A stretch of 64,000 nucleotides of DNA from Gammaproteobacteria bacterium (GCA_026398875.1 JAPLSB010000017.1:62001-126000); one strand, 5' to 3'; counted from the first letter of the stretch, positions 29,139-39,105 are shown. Program-made: numbers and translations. The notes: generated by a model from the sequence alone, not told the origin.

Positions 29139-31214
29139 TCAGATGCTGGCCGGCAGCACGCCGGGCGGCGGGCCGCCCCGCTCCGGCAGCGGCTTCATCA
29201 TCGGTACCGGCACGGCGGCCGGCTTGCGGTCACGGCGAGCGAAGCGGTCCTGCAGACCGCGCAGCTCGTGGCCCAGGTAATCGCGGCCCAGCGTCAGCGG
29301 CAGGCGCGCCATCATCTTGGCGAGATCACCGAACAGCATTGCGCGGCTGTCGCCTTCATACAGCGAGCCATAACTGCCGGCCAGCGCCATCAGCGAACGC
29401 GACAGGTGCAGATAGTCACGCTGCAGCACCAGCCCGGCCTGCTGCGTGTTGGCCATCAGCTGCAGCACGGTCTGGCCACGCCGATGCAGGCCGGCCATGC
29501 CGCCACGGCGCAGCTCGCGAATGAAGCTGCGCCGAGTCAGCGGCGCGACATCCTTCTTGCGCAGCGTCTCGTCGAGCAGTTGCCGGATCAGGTCGCGACG
29601 GCCGGCGTTTTCCTCCGGATGCGTCGAAATGCGGATCAGCGCTTCGGTCAGCAGATCGGTGTCGGCGAGGATCGCCCCGGCCAGGTAATCCCAGACCGGC
29701 CGCCACTTGCCGTTCAGGTCGACGACGTTGCCCCAGTCGATCAGGTTCAGCCGGCCCTGCGCATCAACCATCACATTGCCGGGATGCAGGTCGCCGTGGA
29801 TCTCGCGGTAGGCGAACGCGTGGTACAGCACCGTCGCGCTGAGCTGCTCGACGACCTTGTTCTGGAACTGACGACGCTCGCGGCGCGGCAGTCGCGCCAG
29901 CGCCTTGGTCAGGCTGACGGCATCGCCGAGAAACTCCATTTCGAGGATGCGCCGCGAGGCCCCATACAGTTCCGGCACCCGGAACAGGTTGCCGCGCAAG
30001 CTGCGCTGGTAGAAGCGCTGGTGGTTGGCGGCTTCGGCCTCGAAATCCAGTTCCTCGACGAAACCGGCGACGAACTCGTCGACCTGTTCCTGCATCGCGC
30101 GCAGGAACGGTGCAAGCCGCGAATGCGGCGCCCAGTACTGCGTCGACATGATCGCCAGCCCCAGCACCAGCTTGCCGATCTCGAACTCGCGGTCGATGTT
30201 GTGACGACCGACCTTGATGATCACCGGCCGCAGCACTTCGCGGTTGTTCTCGTAGAACGGCTTCTTGGCCAGATAGACCGAGCCGATGGAACCGGACTTC
30301 AGCGGCTTGTCAGCCTCGAAGCCGAGGTAGAACTTCTCCGGCGGCTTGCCGTAGCACTCCATGAACGCGGCGCGCACTTCGTCGGCCGTCATCGGCGCCA
30401 CATCCTCGTGGAACACGCTCAGCTCGCGGGCGATTTCCTCGGGCAGGAAGTCGGCGTTGGCGGCGGCGACCTGCGCCATCTTGACGAAGAACGGACCGAA
30501 CTCGTTGACCATCTGGGCGATGATCCGCGCCTGGGCCTTGTAGTCCTTGGGATCGGCAGCGAAGAACGGCTTGATGTAGCGCAGCGCCCGGATCTGGCGC
30601 CGGACGATGCCGGCATCGGTTTTGATCTGCGCGGCACGCTTGAGCAGCTCGTTGAGCTGCCACTGGTTGAAGCGCCGGCCGGCCTTCAATAGGTTGATGA
30701 CTTCCAGCAGCAGCGGCTCGTAGCTGCGAACCACGAGCCGGACCATGTCCAGCGTCATCTCGCCGAGACCCTTCAGCTCCGGGGCCTCGAACAGTTCGTT
30801 GAAGAAGTTCCAGAACTCGCTGATCAGCGCTTCCGGTACCGGCATCGGGCTGCGGGCAACGGCCTGCTCGACGACGAAGCGGATCAGGTCCTCGGTCGAC
30901 TGCTCATCGGGAATCAGCTTGCGCCGCCGCAGCGCCTGCGTCAGTCGCCCGGTGTGCTTGAGCAGCGGGTGCCGATAAAGCGCGGCGAACAGCGTGTCGA
31001 TCGCCTGTTCGAGATCGTCCCGCGAGCTGTCCTGCTCGTCGGTGATCAGCGCCAGCAATGGCACCAGGCCGCGCGTCAGGCGGACGGTCGACACGCCCAG
31101 CGTGGCGATTTCCCGGACCACGCCACGAACACCGGCCGTGGCACGCTCGGCCGGTAGCGCCGCAGCCGAAGCCAGCGGCGCCACCGGCACCAGCGGCGAC
31201 GGCGGCTCGCTCAC
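29139..31214 (-). CDS. UbiB/ABC1-family atypical kinase-like protein with a long N-terminal extension
   Basis: From the GTG at 31214 the product is 691 residues, longer than canonical UbiB (about 540). The GTG overlaps the ribA stop by 4 bp. About 240 residues of largely helical sequence precede the kinase-like core. The usual KxGQ motif reads KMAQ (245-248), and the usual alanine-rich loop reads SGSIGSVY (307-314). The ATP lysine (IIKV, 334), HGDLHPGN (473-480) and the metal aspartate (LIDWGN, 493) are kept. Canonical UbiB supports ubiquinone synthesis; this divergent branch lacks the C-terminal pair of membrane helices I would expect, so its role is unclear. Confidence 0.88.
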   Translation of the reverse strand: MSEPPSPLVPVAPLASAAALPAERATAGVRGVVREIATLGVSTVRLTRGLVPLLALITDEQDSSRDDLEQAIDTLFAALYRHPLLKHTGRLTQALRRRKLIPDEQSTEDLIRFVVEQAVARSPMPVPEALISEFWNFFNELFEAPELKGLGEMTLDMVRLVVRSYEPLLLEVINLLKAGRRFNQWQLNELLKRAAQIKTDAGIVRRQIRALRYIKPFFAADPKDYKAQARIIAQMVNEFGPFFVKMAQVAAANADFLPEEIARELSVFHEDVAPMTADEVRAAFMECYGKPPEKFYLGFEADKPLKSGSIGSVYLAKKPFYENNREVLRPVIIKVGRHNIDREFEIGKLVLGLAIMSTQYWAPHSRLAPFLRAMQEQVDEFVAGFVEELDFEAEAANHQRFYQRSLRGNLFRVPELYGASRRILEMEFLGDAVSLTKALARLPRRERRQFQNKVVEQLSATVLYHAFAYREIHGDLHPGNVMVDAQGRLNLIDWGNVVDLNGKWRPVWDYLAGAILADTDLLTEALIRISTHPEENAGRRDLIRQLLDETLRKKDVAPLTRRSFIRELRRGGMAGLHRRGQTVLQLMANTQQAGLVLQRDYLHLSRSLMALAGSYGSLYEGDSRAMLFGDLAKMMARLPLTLGRDYLGHELRGLQDRFARRDRKPAAVPVPMMKPLPERGGPPPGVLPASI

Positions 31215-31816
31215 GGCTCGCCCCGAGCTCCGATCAGGTGACCCATCCGGGTCATCTTGGTATCGAGATATTCGGCGTTGTACGGGTTGCGACCGCGTTC
31301 GATGGCGACCCGCTCGGTGACCTCGACGCCATCCTTGACCAGCGCGTCGAGCTTGGCCGGGTTGTTGGTCATCAGCCGGATGCGGCACAGGCCGACGTCG
31401 CGCAGCATCGCCACGGCCAGTCCGTAATCGCGGTCATCGGCCGGAAAGCCGAGCTGATGATTGGCGTCGACGGTATCCGCGCCCTGGTCCTGCAACGCGT
31501 ATGCGCGAACCTTGTTGGCCAGCCCGATACCGCGGCCTTCCTGGCGCAGGTAAAGCAGCACGCCGCGCCCTTCGCTGGCGATCTTCTCCAGCGCTGCGTT
31601 CAGCTGGAATCCGCAATCGCAGCGCAACGAGAACAGCGCATCGCCGGTCAGGCACTCCGAGTGCACCCGCACCAGCGGCGGTGGCCCGTCGGCGGCAAGG
31701 TCGCCGAGTGTCAGCGCCAGGTGCTCCTTGCCGTCCGGAGACTGGTAGGCGCGCATCGTGAAGACGGCGAACGGCGTCGGCAGCTTCGCCGTCGCGATCA
31801 GCTTGGGTTGAGGCAT
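31211..31816 (-). CDS. ribA: GTP cyclohydrolase II
   Basis: Opens GTP to the pyrimidine precursor of riboflavin, in the cytoplasm. The 201-residue product carries the zinc ligands Cys55, Cys66 and Cys68 ([17 protein letters not shown]) and the catalytic block RQEGRGIGL (91-99). It is not fused to RibB, and no other rib gene is nearby. The start at 31816 follows the fabG-like stop by 19 bp; an ATG at 31849 would overlap it. The stop overlaps the GTG of the UbiB-like gene (GTGA), so the three genes form one coupled unit. Confidence 0.95.
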   Translation of the reverse strand: MPQPKLIATAKLPTPFAVFTMRAYQSPDGKEHLALTLGDLAADGPPPLVRVHSECLTGDALFSLRCDCGFQLNAALEKIASEGRGVLLYLRQEGRGIGLANKVRAYALQDQGADTVDANHQLGFPADDRDYGLAVAMLRDVGLCRIRLMTNNPAKLDALVKDGVEVTERVAIERGRNPYNAEYLDTKMTRMGHLIGARGEP

Positions 31817-31835
31817 CGAGGTTCCGGAATACGAT

Positions 31836-33260
31836 TCAGGCGCCGACAAAATTCTGTCCGCAAACGCGAAGCGTACGCCCGTTGACCGCCGATGCGAGCG
31901 GCGAAGCGAGGAAAGTCACCGCTTCGGCGATGTCGATCGGCAATCCGCCCTGTCCCAGGCTGGCCAGACGGCGGCCCACTTCGCGGGGTCCGGTCGGCAT
32001 CTGCGCGGTCATCGCGGTCTCGATGAAGCCCGGCGCAACGGCGTTGATTGCACCGCCGCGCTTGGCCATCAGCGGCGCCATCGCTTCGACGTAACCCATC
32101 ACGCCGGCCTTGGTCGCACCGTAGTTGGTCTGGCCGGCATTGCCGGCGATGCCGCCGATCGACGAAATGCACACCATGCGTGCGCCGTCATTCAGGCCGC
32201 CGGCCAGCAGGGCGTCATTGATCCGCAGGATGGCGCCGAAGTTGACGTCGAGCACCATGTCCCACAGATGCGGCGCCATGTTCTTCAGCATCTTGTCGCG
32301 AGTGATGCCGGCGTTGTGGACGACGATGTCGATGCCGCCGAAGCGCGCTGTCAGTTCGCGGGCGATCCGCTGCGGGGCATCGGCGGCAGTGATGTCCAGC
32401 GCCAGACCGAAACCGTCGAATGCCGCCAGGGTTTCGCCCAGTGCGCCTTCTTCCTGCGGACGGTCGATGCCGACCACCTTCGCCCCTTCGCGAGCCAGCG
32501 TCGCGGCAATGGCGGCGCCGATGCCGCGCGCGGCACCGGTGACCACGGCGACCTTGCCGGACAGCGGCGCGAAGAACTTGTCGCCCGACTGCGACCCCGG
32601 ATTGCCGAGCACCAGCGTCTGGCCGGTGATGTACGTGGCGTGCTCGCTGAGCAGGAAGCGCAGCGGACCGGCCAGCGCCTGATCGGCGCCGCGGCCGACC
32701 TCGAGCAGATTGACCGTCGCGCCCTTCTTGCCAACTTCCTTGGCGAACGAGCGGGTGAAGCCGCGCAGGGCCGTTGCCGCTGCCGCCGAGGAAGCGTTGC
32801 CGGCATCGGCCGGCGCACGGCCGAGCAGCACGACACGGCCGTTGGCCGGGATGCGGCCGACCCGCGGCTGCATGAAGTCGTACAACTCGCGAAGCTGGGT
32901 CGGGCTGGTCATGCCGGTGGCGTCGAAGACGAACGCCGATGCGGCGGCAGCACGGTCTTCCGGATTCGGTTCGATCTTCAAGGCAACACCGGTGGCCGCC
33001 GACGCGGTCTTGATCGCGCCAAGCCCGGCCAGCGACGTTCCGACCTGAATCGCCGCACCGGCCTCGTTCAGCGCGACCAGCAGCGGCGCCGCCAGTTCAC
33101 CGAGGCTGCTGCTGCCGAGCATCACCGACCGACCTTCGAGTGGACGTGCCGCATAGGCGCCGTCCGCACGCTTCAGGCGCGGCGGCTGTGGCAAGCCCAG
33201 CAGGCTGCTCAGGGACTTGCCGAATGCCGATTGGGTGAAATCCAGATACCGGTCGCTCAT
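31836..33260 (-). CDS. high-molecular-weight 3-oxoacyl-ACP reductase (FabG-type SDR)
   Basis: The 474-residue product is about twice the length of FabG. The C-terminal half is a complete short-chain dehydrogenase: TGAARGIG (241-248), NAG (316-318), Ser366/367, Tyr380 and Lys384. The N-terminal half resembles a degenerate Rossmann domain with no clear cofactor motif. This architecture matches the HMwFabG/FabG4 group, which reduces 3-oxoacyl-CoA or -ACP. It is the first gene of the unit with ribA and the UbiB-like gene. A -10-like gataat lies upstream, near 33315-33320 on the minus strand. Confidence 0.92.
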   Translation of the reverse strand: MSDRYLDFTQSAFGKSLSSLLGLPQPPRLKRADGAYAARPLEGRSVMLGSSSLGELAAPLLVALNEAGAAIQVGTSLAGLGAIKTASAATGVALKIEPNPEDRAAAASAFVFDATGMTSPTQLRELYDFMQPRVGRIPANGRVVLLGRAPADAGNASSAAAATALRGFTRSFAKEVGKKGATVNLLEVGRGADQALAGPLRFLLSEHATYITGQTLVLGNPGSQSGDKFFAPLSGKVAVVTGAARGIGAAIAATLAREGAKVVGIDRPQEEGALGETLAAFDGFGLALDITAADAPQRIARELTARFGGIDIVVHNAGITRDKMLKNMAPHLWDMVLDVNFGAILRINDALLAGGLNDGARMVCISSIGGIAGNAGQTNYGATKAGVMGYVEAMAPLMAKRGGAINAVAPGFIETAMTAQMPTGPREVGRRLASLGQGGLPIDIAEAVTFLASPLASAVNGRTLRVCGQNFVGA

Positions 33261-33659
33261 ACCCGCTCCGTGGAGAATCGCTGCAAATCAACGGCATGCC
33301 GCCGTCAGGGCGCGCCATTATCGCAGTGCATCAAGACGGATGCGCATGGAAAACCGCATTCAGTTAACAAGTGTTTCTTTTTGGTCGATTTGTCGAACCG
33401 CTGCCCCCAATGACATGCCGGGCGCACGACGGCACCGAACAGCCTTGGCCGCATTCGCAGCCGCCGGCGCTCGGCGAAAGGTGATCCGACGGGGCCTGCA
33501 TTTATGGCCGCTCGGACACGGCGTCATGCCGAATGCCGAGCTCGAACGCAGGGCGTGATTACTCCATTGACGCCGCGACGCTGCCTTGCGCATATTCCGG
33601 CCAGCGCGCGGCCGCCGTTCATGATGCTGCGCCTGAACAAACTCAGGGGAATACAGGGC
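33261..33659. other. divergent intergenic region
   Basis: About 400 bp between the fabG-like start and a divergent small gene. It contains a minus-strand -10-like gataat (about 33315) and AT-richer patches around 33360-33390, where promoters could lie. The open frames through it are arginine-rich shadows. No RNA gene or operator is recognised. Confidence 0.4.
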
Positions 33660-33935
33660 ATGTCGAAAACAACCGTGTTGACAGCGGTAGTAGTCGCGAC
33701 GGTGGGTGTCGGGGTCGTGGCGCTCTTGCAGTCGAGGAACGCTGTCGCGGCCATTCAGCCGGACACGCCACCGGTCGCGGTTGCCGCCGCCGAGCCGGCT
33801 GCCGCACCGAAGCCGGTCAGCCGTCGCGCCCGGATGGCACGGGTCGTTGCCGAACAGGCAGCCATCACGGCGGAAGCCAGCGCACGGCGCGCACTCGCCC
33901 GCAAGGCCGAGGAGCGCTACACGGCGATGCGCTGA
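33660..33935 (+). CDS. small membrane-anchored alanine-rich protein
   Basis: The 91-residue product begins with a membrane segment or uncleaved signal (MSKTTVLTAVVVATVGVGVV) followed by a Pro/Ala linker and a basic, helix-prone Ala/Arg tail. A ribosome-binding site (caggggaatacagg) precedes the ATG. No domain is recognised. The next gene has a similar layout of N-terminal anchor plus low-complexity Ala/Pro linker, but shares no clear sequence. Confidence 0.6.
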   Translation: MSKTTVLTAVVVATVGVGVVALLQSRNAVAAIQPDTPPVAVAAAEPAAAPKPVSRRARMARVVAEQAAITAEASARRALARKAEERYTAMR

Positions 33936-34125
33936 CGCAGTACGGCAAGTGACATAAACTTCTGCCGCCTTGCGTCACCGCGCGGTGGGATCGCGAGCGC
34001 AGGCCGCTGACCGGGTCCAGTAGACGGAAACGGCCCGGGGCTTGCGTGCATGACCGGAAAGGGTGTTTACCGTCGCCCATCCAGACCAATAAATCCAGAC
34101 GTTCTGCTTAACCTCGGGGCTAGCA

Positions 34126-35169
34126 ATGAATCTCAGTCGTGTCGTTGTCATCGTTGCCGTCACTGCCGCTATCGTTTACACCGGCCTGAACTTCATGCTG
34201 CCTCGCAGCGAAAAGACGCCGGCCGCCGAAACCGCTGCGACAACCGAGGCCGCTGCGACCGGCGAAGCGCCTGCTGCAGCCGAGCCGGCAGCCGAAGCCG
34301 CCGCCTTGCCAGCGGAAGCGCCTGCTGAAGATGGTGCCGCGGCTGCGACTGCCGAAGATCCGGCACTGACCGAGGCGGAAGCGCGACAGATCGCAGCCAA
34401 CGTGGCCAGCGAAGTCGCGGCACGCGTGGCAAGTGAAGGCGCCGCACCGACGACGGCCGATACCGACAGCACCGTGGCCGAGCCGGCCGTCGAAGCGCCG
34501 GCTGCGGAAGCGCCGGTTGCCGAAGCCACGCCCGCTGCCGAAACCGCCACCGCAGATGCTGGCGGCAGTGAACTGACCGACGAACAGAAGCGCCGCATTG
34601 CCGCCAACGTGGCGCGTGAATCCACCGGTGCCAGCGAGCCCGTCGTCGAAGCGGCTGCGGCACCCGAGCCGGAAGCCGTCCCGGCTCCGAAGCCGGAACC
34701 GAAGGCAGAACCGAAGCCGGCATCGAAGCCGACGCCGAAGGCAGCACAGGTCGCCGCTGCCGAGCCGTCGTCGGCACCGGCGCCGAGAGCGCCCAGGGCT
34801 GCGAAGCCAGCTGCTGCGCCGACCCGCACGATCGGCAACGGACAGGACGTCATCAGCGCCTGGTGGAAGAAGCAGCCGAGCAGCGATCGCCTGAACCTCG
34901 TCTACGCTGGCGAAGCCTCGTCGGAGAAGGCCGTGGTGCTGATGTTCGACAGCGCTGTCGACAGCGCCGCCGCCGGCAGCCAGATCAAGCTGGTCAACGC
35001 CAAGGGCGACGTCCAGTCCGGCAGCTGGAGCAGCGGCAGCAACCCGCGGCTGATCGCCTTCAAGGGTGTGCCGACCGGTCGCTACACCGTCATCGTCGCG
35101 GCAGCGATGGCTGACACCAGCGGCAAGACCGTCGGCAGCGAACTGGTCGGACCGGTCTACGTTCACTGA
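34126..35169 (+). CDS. membrane-anchored protein with Ala/Pro/Glu-rich stalk and globular C-terminal domain
   Basis: The 347-residue product has an N-terminal membrane segment (5-24) and about 200 residues of Ala/Pro/Glu-rich stalk, shifting to Pro/Lys-rich (EPKAEPKPASKPTPK near 191-205). Two similar helical motifs interrupt the stalk: LTEAEARQIAANVASE (81-96) and LTDEQKRRIAANVARE (150-165). A folded domain at about 236-347 follows (DVISAWWKKQ, then beta strands with GVPTGRYTVIVAAA), probably a beta-sandwich. It resembles periplasm-spanning proteins that reach the cell wall. No function is recognised. Confidence 0.8.
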   Translation: MNLSRVVVIVAVTAAIVYTGLNFMLPRSEKTPAAETAATTEAAATGEAPAAAEPAAEAAALPAEAPAEDGAAAATAEDPALTEAEARQIAANVASEVAARVASEGAAPTTADTDSTVAEPAVEAPAAEAPVAEATPAAETATADAGGSELTDEQKRRIAANVARESTGASEPVVEAAAAPEPEAVPAPKPEPKAEPKPASKPTPKAAQVAAAEPSSAPAPRAPRAAKPAAAPTRTIGNGQDVISAWWKKQPSSDRLNLVYAGEASSEKAVVLMFDSAVDSAAAGSQIKLVNAKGDVQSGSWSSGSNPRLIAFKGVPTGRYTVIVAAAMADTSGKTVGSELVGPVYVH

Positions 35170-35191
35170 GACCGCTGGCCCAAGCCGCACC

Positions 35192-35887
35192 GTGACCACG
35201 ATCGTCCTGGTCCGCCACGGCCAGGCGTCGTTCGGCACGGCGAACTACGATCGCCTGTCGCCGCTGGGCGAGCGACAGGCGGCGGTACTGGGCGAACACT
35301 GGCAGCGCAGCGGCTTCCGCGCCGACCGTGCGCTGTCAGGCTCGCTGCAACGGCAGCGGCATACCGCCGATCAGGCCCTGCGGCCGCTCGGACCGGCGGC
35401 CCCGGCAATGGCCGTCGAGCCCGCTTTCAACGAGTTCAATCACACGCAGCTGGTGCAGGCCTACCTGCCGCTGGTGATCGCTGACGATCCCACGCTGCAA
35501 GCGGTCGGCGGCGCGATGCTGAAGGATCCGGCGCTGTTCCGGCCGCTGTTTGGCCGCATCGTCAGCGCCTGGGCCGAAGGGCGCCGGGCAGCCGGGCCGG
35601 TCGACGAAAGCTGGGAAGGTTTTTGTGCCCGCTGCGTGGCCGGCGTGAAACAGGCGGCCGAAGGCGCCGAGCGGATCGTGATCTTCACGTCCGGCGGCGT
35701 CATCACCGCCGTATTACAGGCGGCGCTCGGGATCGACAACGCCACCGCGCTGCGACTCAACTGGCGCATCTGCAATGCCTCGGTGCACGAGTTCCAGCTG
35801 CACGACAAAGGCCTGAACCTGGCTGGCTTCAACGACGTGTCGCATCTGCGGCTGTTGGGCGACGACGGCATCGTCACTCGCCTTTGA
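35192..35887 (+). CDS. histidine phosphatase family protein (phosphoglycerate-mutase-like)
   Basis: From GTG 35192 the product is 231 residues and opens with VLVRHGQA; the RHG motif (8-10) holds the nucleophile histidine. A second conserved histidine is not obvious by eye near the C-terminus (FTSGGVITAVLQ replaces the usual SHGG), so catalytic competence is uncertain. The GTG start, 22 bp after the previous stop, is preferred because the frame's upstream ATG lies inside that gene. Substrate unknown. Confidence 0.85.
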   Translation: MTTIVLVRHGQASFGTANYDRLSPLGERQAAVLGEHWQRSGFRADRALSGSLQRQRHTADQALRPLGPAAPAMAVEPAFNEFNHTQLVQAYLPLVIADDPTLQAVGGAMLKDPALFRPLFGRIVSAWAEGRRAAGPVDESWEGFCARCVAGVKQAAEGAERIVIFTSGGVITAVLQAALGIDNATALRLNWRICNASVHEFQLHDKGLNLAGFNDVSHLRLLGDDGIVTRL

Positions 35888-35908
35888 ATCGTTCGGTGGC
35901 GGCAGCGA

Positions 35909-36562
35909 TCAGGGCAGCGTGAACCAGGCGTTGAAGGCCACGGTGATGCGCTCGCCATCGCCCGCGAACGGCGTCACCTGGTGCATCAGCCACGACGGGA
36001 ACAGCACCAGCTGGCCAGGCTCCAGCCGGAACTCGCGCATCGCGTAGTTGTACGGAAGTTTCAGCGCACGGCTGGCCGGGTCGACGAACATCGCGCCATC
36101 TCGCGCCGGGTGCGGAAAGCTCAGCAGGCCGCTGTCGCCTCGGCCTTCGTCGCTACGGCCGGCGTCGACGCAATAGACGCCGGACCACGACGCCATCGGA
36201 TGGTTGTGCAACCCGAACCAGCCGCCGCGCCGCGTTATGTGGAACCAGGCGTCGGCGTGACCGATGAGCTTGCGCAAGGTCGCGGCATCGTGACTGGTGG
36301 TCTGGGCGACGACTGCGTACAGGCTTTCCCAGCAGAATTCACGAAGCCTGCGAACGCTCGGCTCCGGCCACTTGAACAAGTCGAAGCGGCTTTCGAACAA
36401 CGATGGATTGATGGCCATCGTCGGCCGGGCGTTCGCATGGGCCTGCCCTTCGGCCTCGCGCGCCAGGAACAGGCTGCGCAGCTCGGCATTCAGTGCCGCA
36501 CAGTCCGGCAACCGGTCGAAACCGAACGGCACCGCGAACGGTGCCGACAGCGTCACGGCCAT
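35909..36562 (-). CDS. putative 2-oxoglutarate/Fe(II)-dependent oxygenase
   Basis: The 217-residue protein resembles the TIGR02466 family. Metal-ligand candidates are the histidines in GLHNHPMASWSGVY (117-130) and His194 in FPSWLMHQVTP, with Arg205 (ERITVAFNAW) in the place of the residue that binds 2-oxoglutarate. The double-stranded beta-helix fold is consistent with the strand pattern. The substrate is unknown. It converges on the histidine phosphatase (22-bp gap) and starts 5 bp before the stop of the next gene on its strand. Confidence 0.82.
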   Translation of the reverse strand: MAVTLSAPFAVPFGFDRLPDCAALNAELRSLFLAREAEGQAHANARPTMAINPSLFESRFDLFKWPEPSVRRLREFCWESLYAVVAQTTSHDAATLRKLIGHADAWFHITRRGGWFGLHNHPMASWSGVYCVDAGRSDEGRGDSGLLSFPHPARDGAMFVDPASRALKLPYNYAMREFRLEPGQLVLFPSWLMHQVTPFAGDGERITVAFNAWFTLP

Positions 36563-36567
36563 CGCGT

Positions 36568-37800
36568 TCAGCCCTGCATTTCGAATGTCAGTCCGGCGTG
36601 CGCCTGCAGGCGTTCGATCAGCTTGTCGCCGAGCGCCGTTGCCGGCGTCCAGAAGCCCCCGGGCACCTCGGTCTTCGACACGTCGAAAGCCAGACAGGCC
36701 ACCGCTTCGCCAAGCATCTTCGCGGTCGAGCCATAGCCCGGATCGCGATCACCGGTGACCTTGGCGCGCACCGTGTCGCCAGCAGCCGTGCGGCCGATGA
36801 AGCGGAAGTCGTAGAAGCCGGTCTCCTGATCCTTCGGCGACGGACCCTCGCCCGGCTTCGGGACCACATAGCGTTCGAGCAGGCTGCGCGTCGGCCCAAT
36901 GGCACCAGCAACCATGAAGCCACCAAGGCCGAGGGCAATGCCGGTGGCCATCAAGCGGCCCTTGAAGCCGGCGCCGGTCGCCATTGCTTCGTCGTAAGCG
37001 AAATCGGCGCCATAAGCCAATCCGCTCAGGCCGTTCGAGCGATGGACGATGCGGGTATTGATCGCCGACATCACGAACGGCGCGACCCAGCCACGGGCGT
37101 CCTTGTCAGCCTGGGCGAAGCGGACATCGGGCTGGCGGGCGCGCTTGGCAGCGGTCTTCGGTGCGATCGCATAGGGATCGCCAAGCACCTTGCGCAGACC
37201 CGGGTCGGCCGACACTTCGCGGAGCACGTTCATCAGGCTGGCGACGGTGCCGCCGGAGAAACCGCCCTTCATCGCCTTGATGCGCAGCTTCACGCGCTGC
37301 GCCGGCTGGCCGAACTTGGCGATCGCAGCGCGCTGCAGGAAATGCACGCCGAGGTCGCTGGGAATCGAGTCGAAGCCACAGCAGTGAACGATGCGCGCGC
37401 CGCTGGCCTTCGCCGTGGCTTCGTGGGCATCGATCATCCGCTTGATCCACTGCACTTCACCGGTCAGGTCGCAGTAGTCGGTGCCGGTCTCGGCGCAGAC
37501 CTTGACCAGCGGCGAGCCATACAGCGCGTACGGGCCGACCGTCGACACGACCACACCCGTGGTGCGACACAGCTCGCGCAGCGCGGTTTCGTCGGCGGCG
37601 TCGCAGACGATCATCGGCAACTTGCGACCATCGGCACCGAGCGTCTGGCGAAGCTGATCGAGCTTGGTCGTCGAGCGTCCGGCGATCGCCCACTTCACGT
37701 CACCGCCGACGCCGTGGCGCTGGTACAGGTAGCGGCACAGGATCTGGCCCACGAAGCTGGTGGCACCGAAGACGACAAAGTGGTGGGACTGCGTGGGCAT
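36568..37800 (-). CDS. saccharopine-dehydrogenase-like NAD(P)-binding protein (trans-acting enoyl reductase family)
   Basis: The 410-residue product starts with a Rossmann motif (FVVFGATSFVGQIL) and continues with the saccharopine-dehydrogenase-type core (VVSTVGPYALYG; CDLTGEVQWI; CCGFDSIPSDLG). A hydrophobic stretch near 286-305 (MATGIALGLGGFMVAGAIG) may associate with membranes. Relatives are called trans-acting enoyl reductases and act in lipid synthesis, but the substrate here is not known. The start at 37800 was taken because MPTQSHHFVVF leads directly into the Rossmann fold. Confidence 0.88.
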   Translation of the reverse strand: MPTQSHHFVVFGATSFVGQILCRYLYQRHGVGGDVKWAIAGRSTTKLDQLRQTLGADGRKLPMIVCDAADETALRELCRTTGVVVSTVGPYALYGSPLVKVCAETGTDYCDLTGEVQWIKRMIDAHEATAKASGARIVHCCGFDSIPSDLGVHFLQRAAIAKFGQPAQRVKLRIKAMKGGFSGGTVASLMNVLREVSADPGLRKVLGDPYAIAPKTAAKRARQPDVRFAQADKDARGWVAPFVMSAINTRIVHRSNGLSGLAYGADFAYDEAMATGAGFKGRLMATGIALGLGGFMVAGAIGPTRSLLERYVVPKPGEGPSPKDQETGFYDFRFIGRTAAGDTVRAKVTGDRDPGYGSTAKMLGEAVACLAFDVSKTEVPGGFWTPATALGDKLIERLQAHAGLTFEMQG

Positions 37801-37920
37801 CTGGGCGGTATCCGCGTCGGGGTTGATCGACAAAGCGTAACCCGCGATCCGCCTTCGTGGTCCGGCGATCGAGAGCAATCGCGCTTGACGCTCCAGCGCG
37901 TGGTCCCTTCAACTTCGCGA

Positions 37921-38103
37921 ATGAACACACCCCTGCCCCCGAAACCCGAGCCCCCGTACCCCGGCGAATGCTGCGAAAGCGGCTGCACGCAGTGCGTCTA
38001 CACCGTCTACGACGAAGCGCTTGAACGCTGGCGCGAAGCGCTGAAGCAGGCGTCGGCAGCGGCGACACCGGAAGCGCCGGAACCGGACCCCGCGCCGGGT
38101 TAG
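37921..38103 (+). CDS. small oxidoreductase-like-domain protein
   Basis: The 60-residue product matches the Oxidored-like domain (Pfam PF09791): Pro-rich start, then CCESGCTQCVYTVYDEALERW, with four cysteines in two pairs. In eukaryotes the domain occurs at the N-terminus of cytochrome b5 reductase-like proteins; the bacterial form is free-standing and of unknown function, with a metal site suggested by the cysteines. It is divergent from the upstream reductase and 61 bp before an esterase. Confidence 0.88.
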   Translation: MNTPLPPKPEPPYPGECCESGCTQCVYTVYDEALERWREALKQASAAATPEAPEPDPAPG

Positions 38104-38164
38104 GATCGCGGCCCGGCGTGCCGCGCGCGCCGTCACGATAACGGACCATCCCGAGGAGAACCGC

Positions 38165-39103
38165 ATGCCGCTCAATTCCCAGGTGCAGGGCTTCCTGCAG
38201 TCGCTTGCCGCCGCCGGTGCACCGGCCTTCAACACCTTGCAGCCGGCGCAGTGCCGTCAGGCCATCAATACCTTGATGAGCATGATGCCGCCGAGCCAGG
38301 CAGTGATCGCCCAGGTGCGCGACACCCACATCCCCGGCCCGGCCGGCGAAATGAAGGTGCGCATCTACACGCCGACCGGGACGGGTCCGTTCCCGATCCT
38401 GATGTACTTCCACGGCGGCGGCTTCGTGATCGGTGATCTCGACACCTTCGACAAGCTGTGTCGCGAAACCTGCGGCGGCGCCGGCGTGGTCGTGGTGTCG
38501 GTCGATTACCGGCTGGCCCCGGAGCATCCGTTCCCGGCGGCGTCCGACGACTGTCTCGCGGCGACGCGCTGGGCCGCGGCCCATGCCGCCGAACTGAATG
38601 GCGATGCCAGCCGGATCGGTGTTTCCGGCGATAGCGCTGGTGGCAACCTGGCGGCGGTCACCGCGCTGCGCCTGCGCGACGAAGGCGGCCCGGCGCTCAA
38701 GGCGCAGCTGCTGGTCTATCCGGTCACCGATGCCGACCCGGACGCCTACCCGTCGATGACCGCGAATGCCGAGGGCTATCTGCTGAGCCGCGCCGACATG
38801 AACTGGTTCTTCGGTCATTACGTGAAGGACGCCAGCGCCGTCGCCAGCCCGATCCTGTGCCCGATCAAGGCCGCCAGCCATGCCGGCCTGCCGCCGGCGC
38901 TGGTGATCACCGCGGAGTTCGACCCGCTGCGTGACGAAGGTGACGCCTACGCGAAGAAGCTCGCTGCGGCTGGCGTTGCGGTGGAGCATCGCTGCTACGA
39001 CGGCGCGATCCATGGCTTCTACACGTTCTTCGGCGCGCTGAGCCTTGGCCGCGAGGCGGTCGATCAAGGCATCGGCTGGCTGAAGCGCACGCTGGTTGCC
39101 TGA
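38165..39103 (+). CDS. alpha/beta-hydrolase, hormone-sensitive-lipase family esterase
   Basis: A 312-residue cytoplasmic esterase. HGGGF (83-87) forms the oxyanion hole and GDSAGG (155-160) holds the nucleophile Ser157; the acid (EFDPLRDEG) and histidine (GAIHGFY) follow in order, completing the triad. It should hydrolyse short acyl esters. A ribosome-binding site (gaggagaac) precedes the ATG. The acyltransferase gene starts 2 bp after its stop, so the two are cotranscribed. Confidence 0.95.
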   Translation: MPLNSQVQGFLQSLAAAGAPAFNTLQPAQCRQAINTLMSMMPPSQAVIAQVRDTHIPGPAGEMKVRIYTPTGTGPFPILMYFHGGGFVIGDLDTFDKLCRETCGGAGVVVVSVDYRLAPEHPFPAASDDCLAATRWAAAHAAELNGDASRIGVSGDSAGGNLAAVTALRLRDEGGPALKAQLLVYPVTDADPDAYPSMTANAEGYLLSRADMNWFFGHYVKDASAVASPILCPIKAASHAGLPPALVITAEFDPLRDEGDAYAKKLAAAGVAVEHRCYDGAIHGFYTFFGALSLGREAVDQGIGWLKRTLVA

Positions 39104-39105
39104 GC

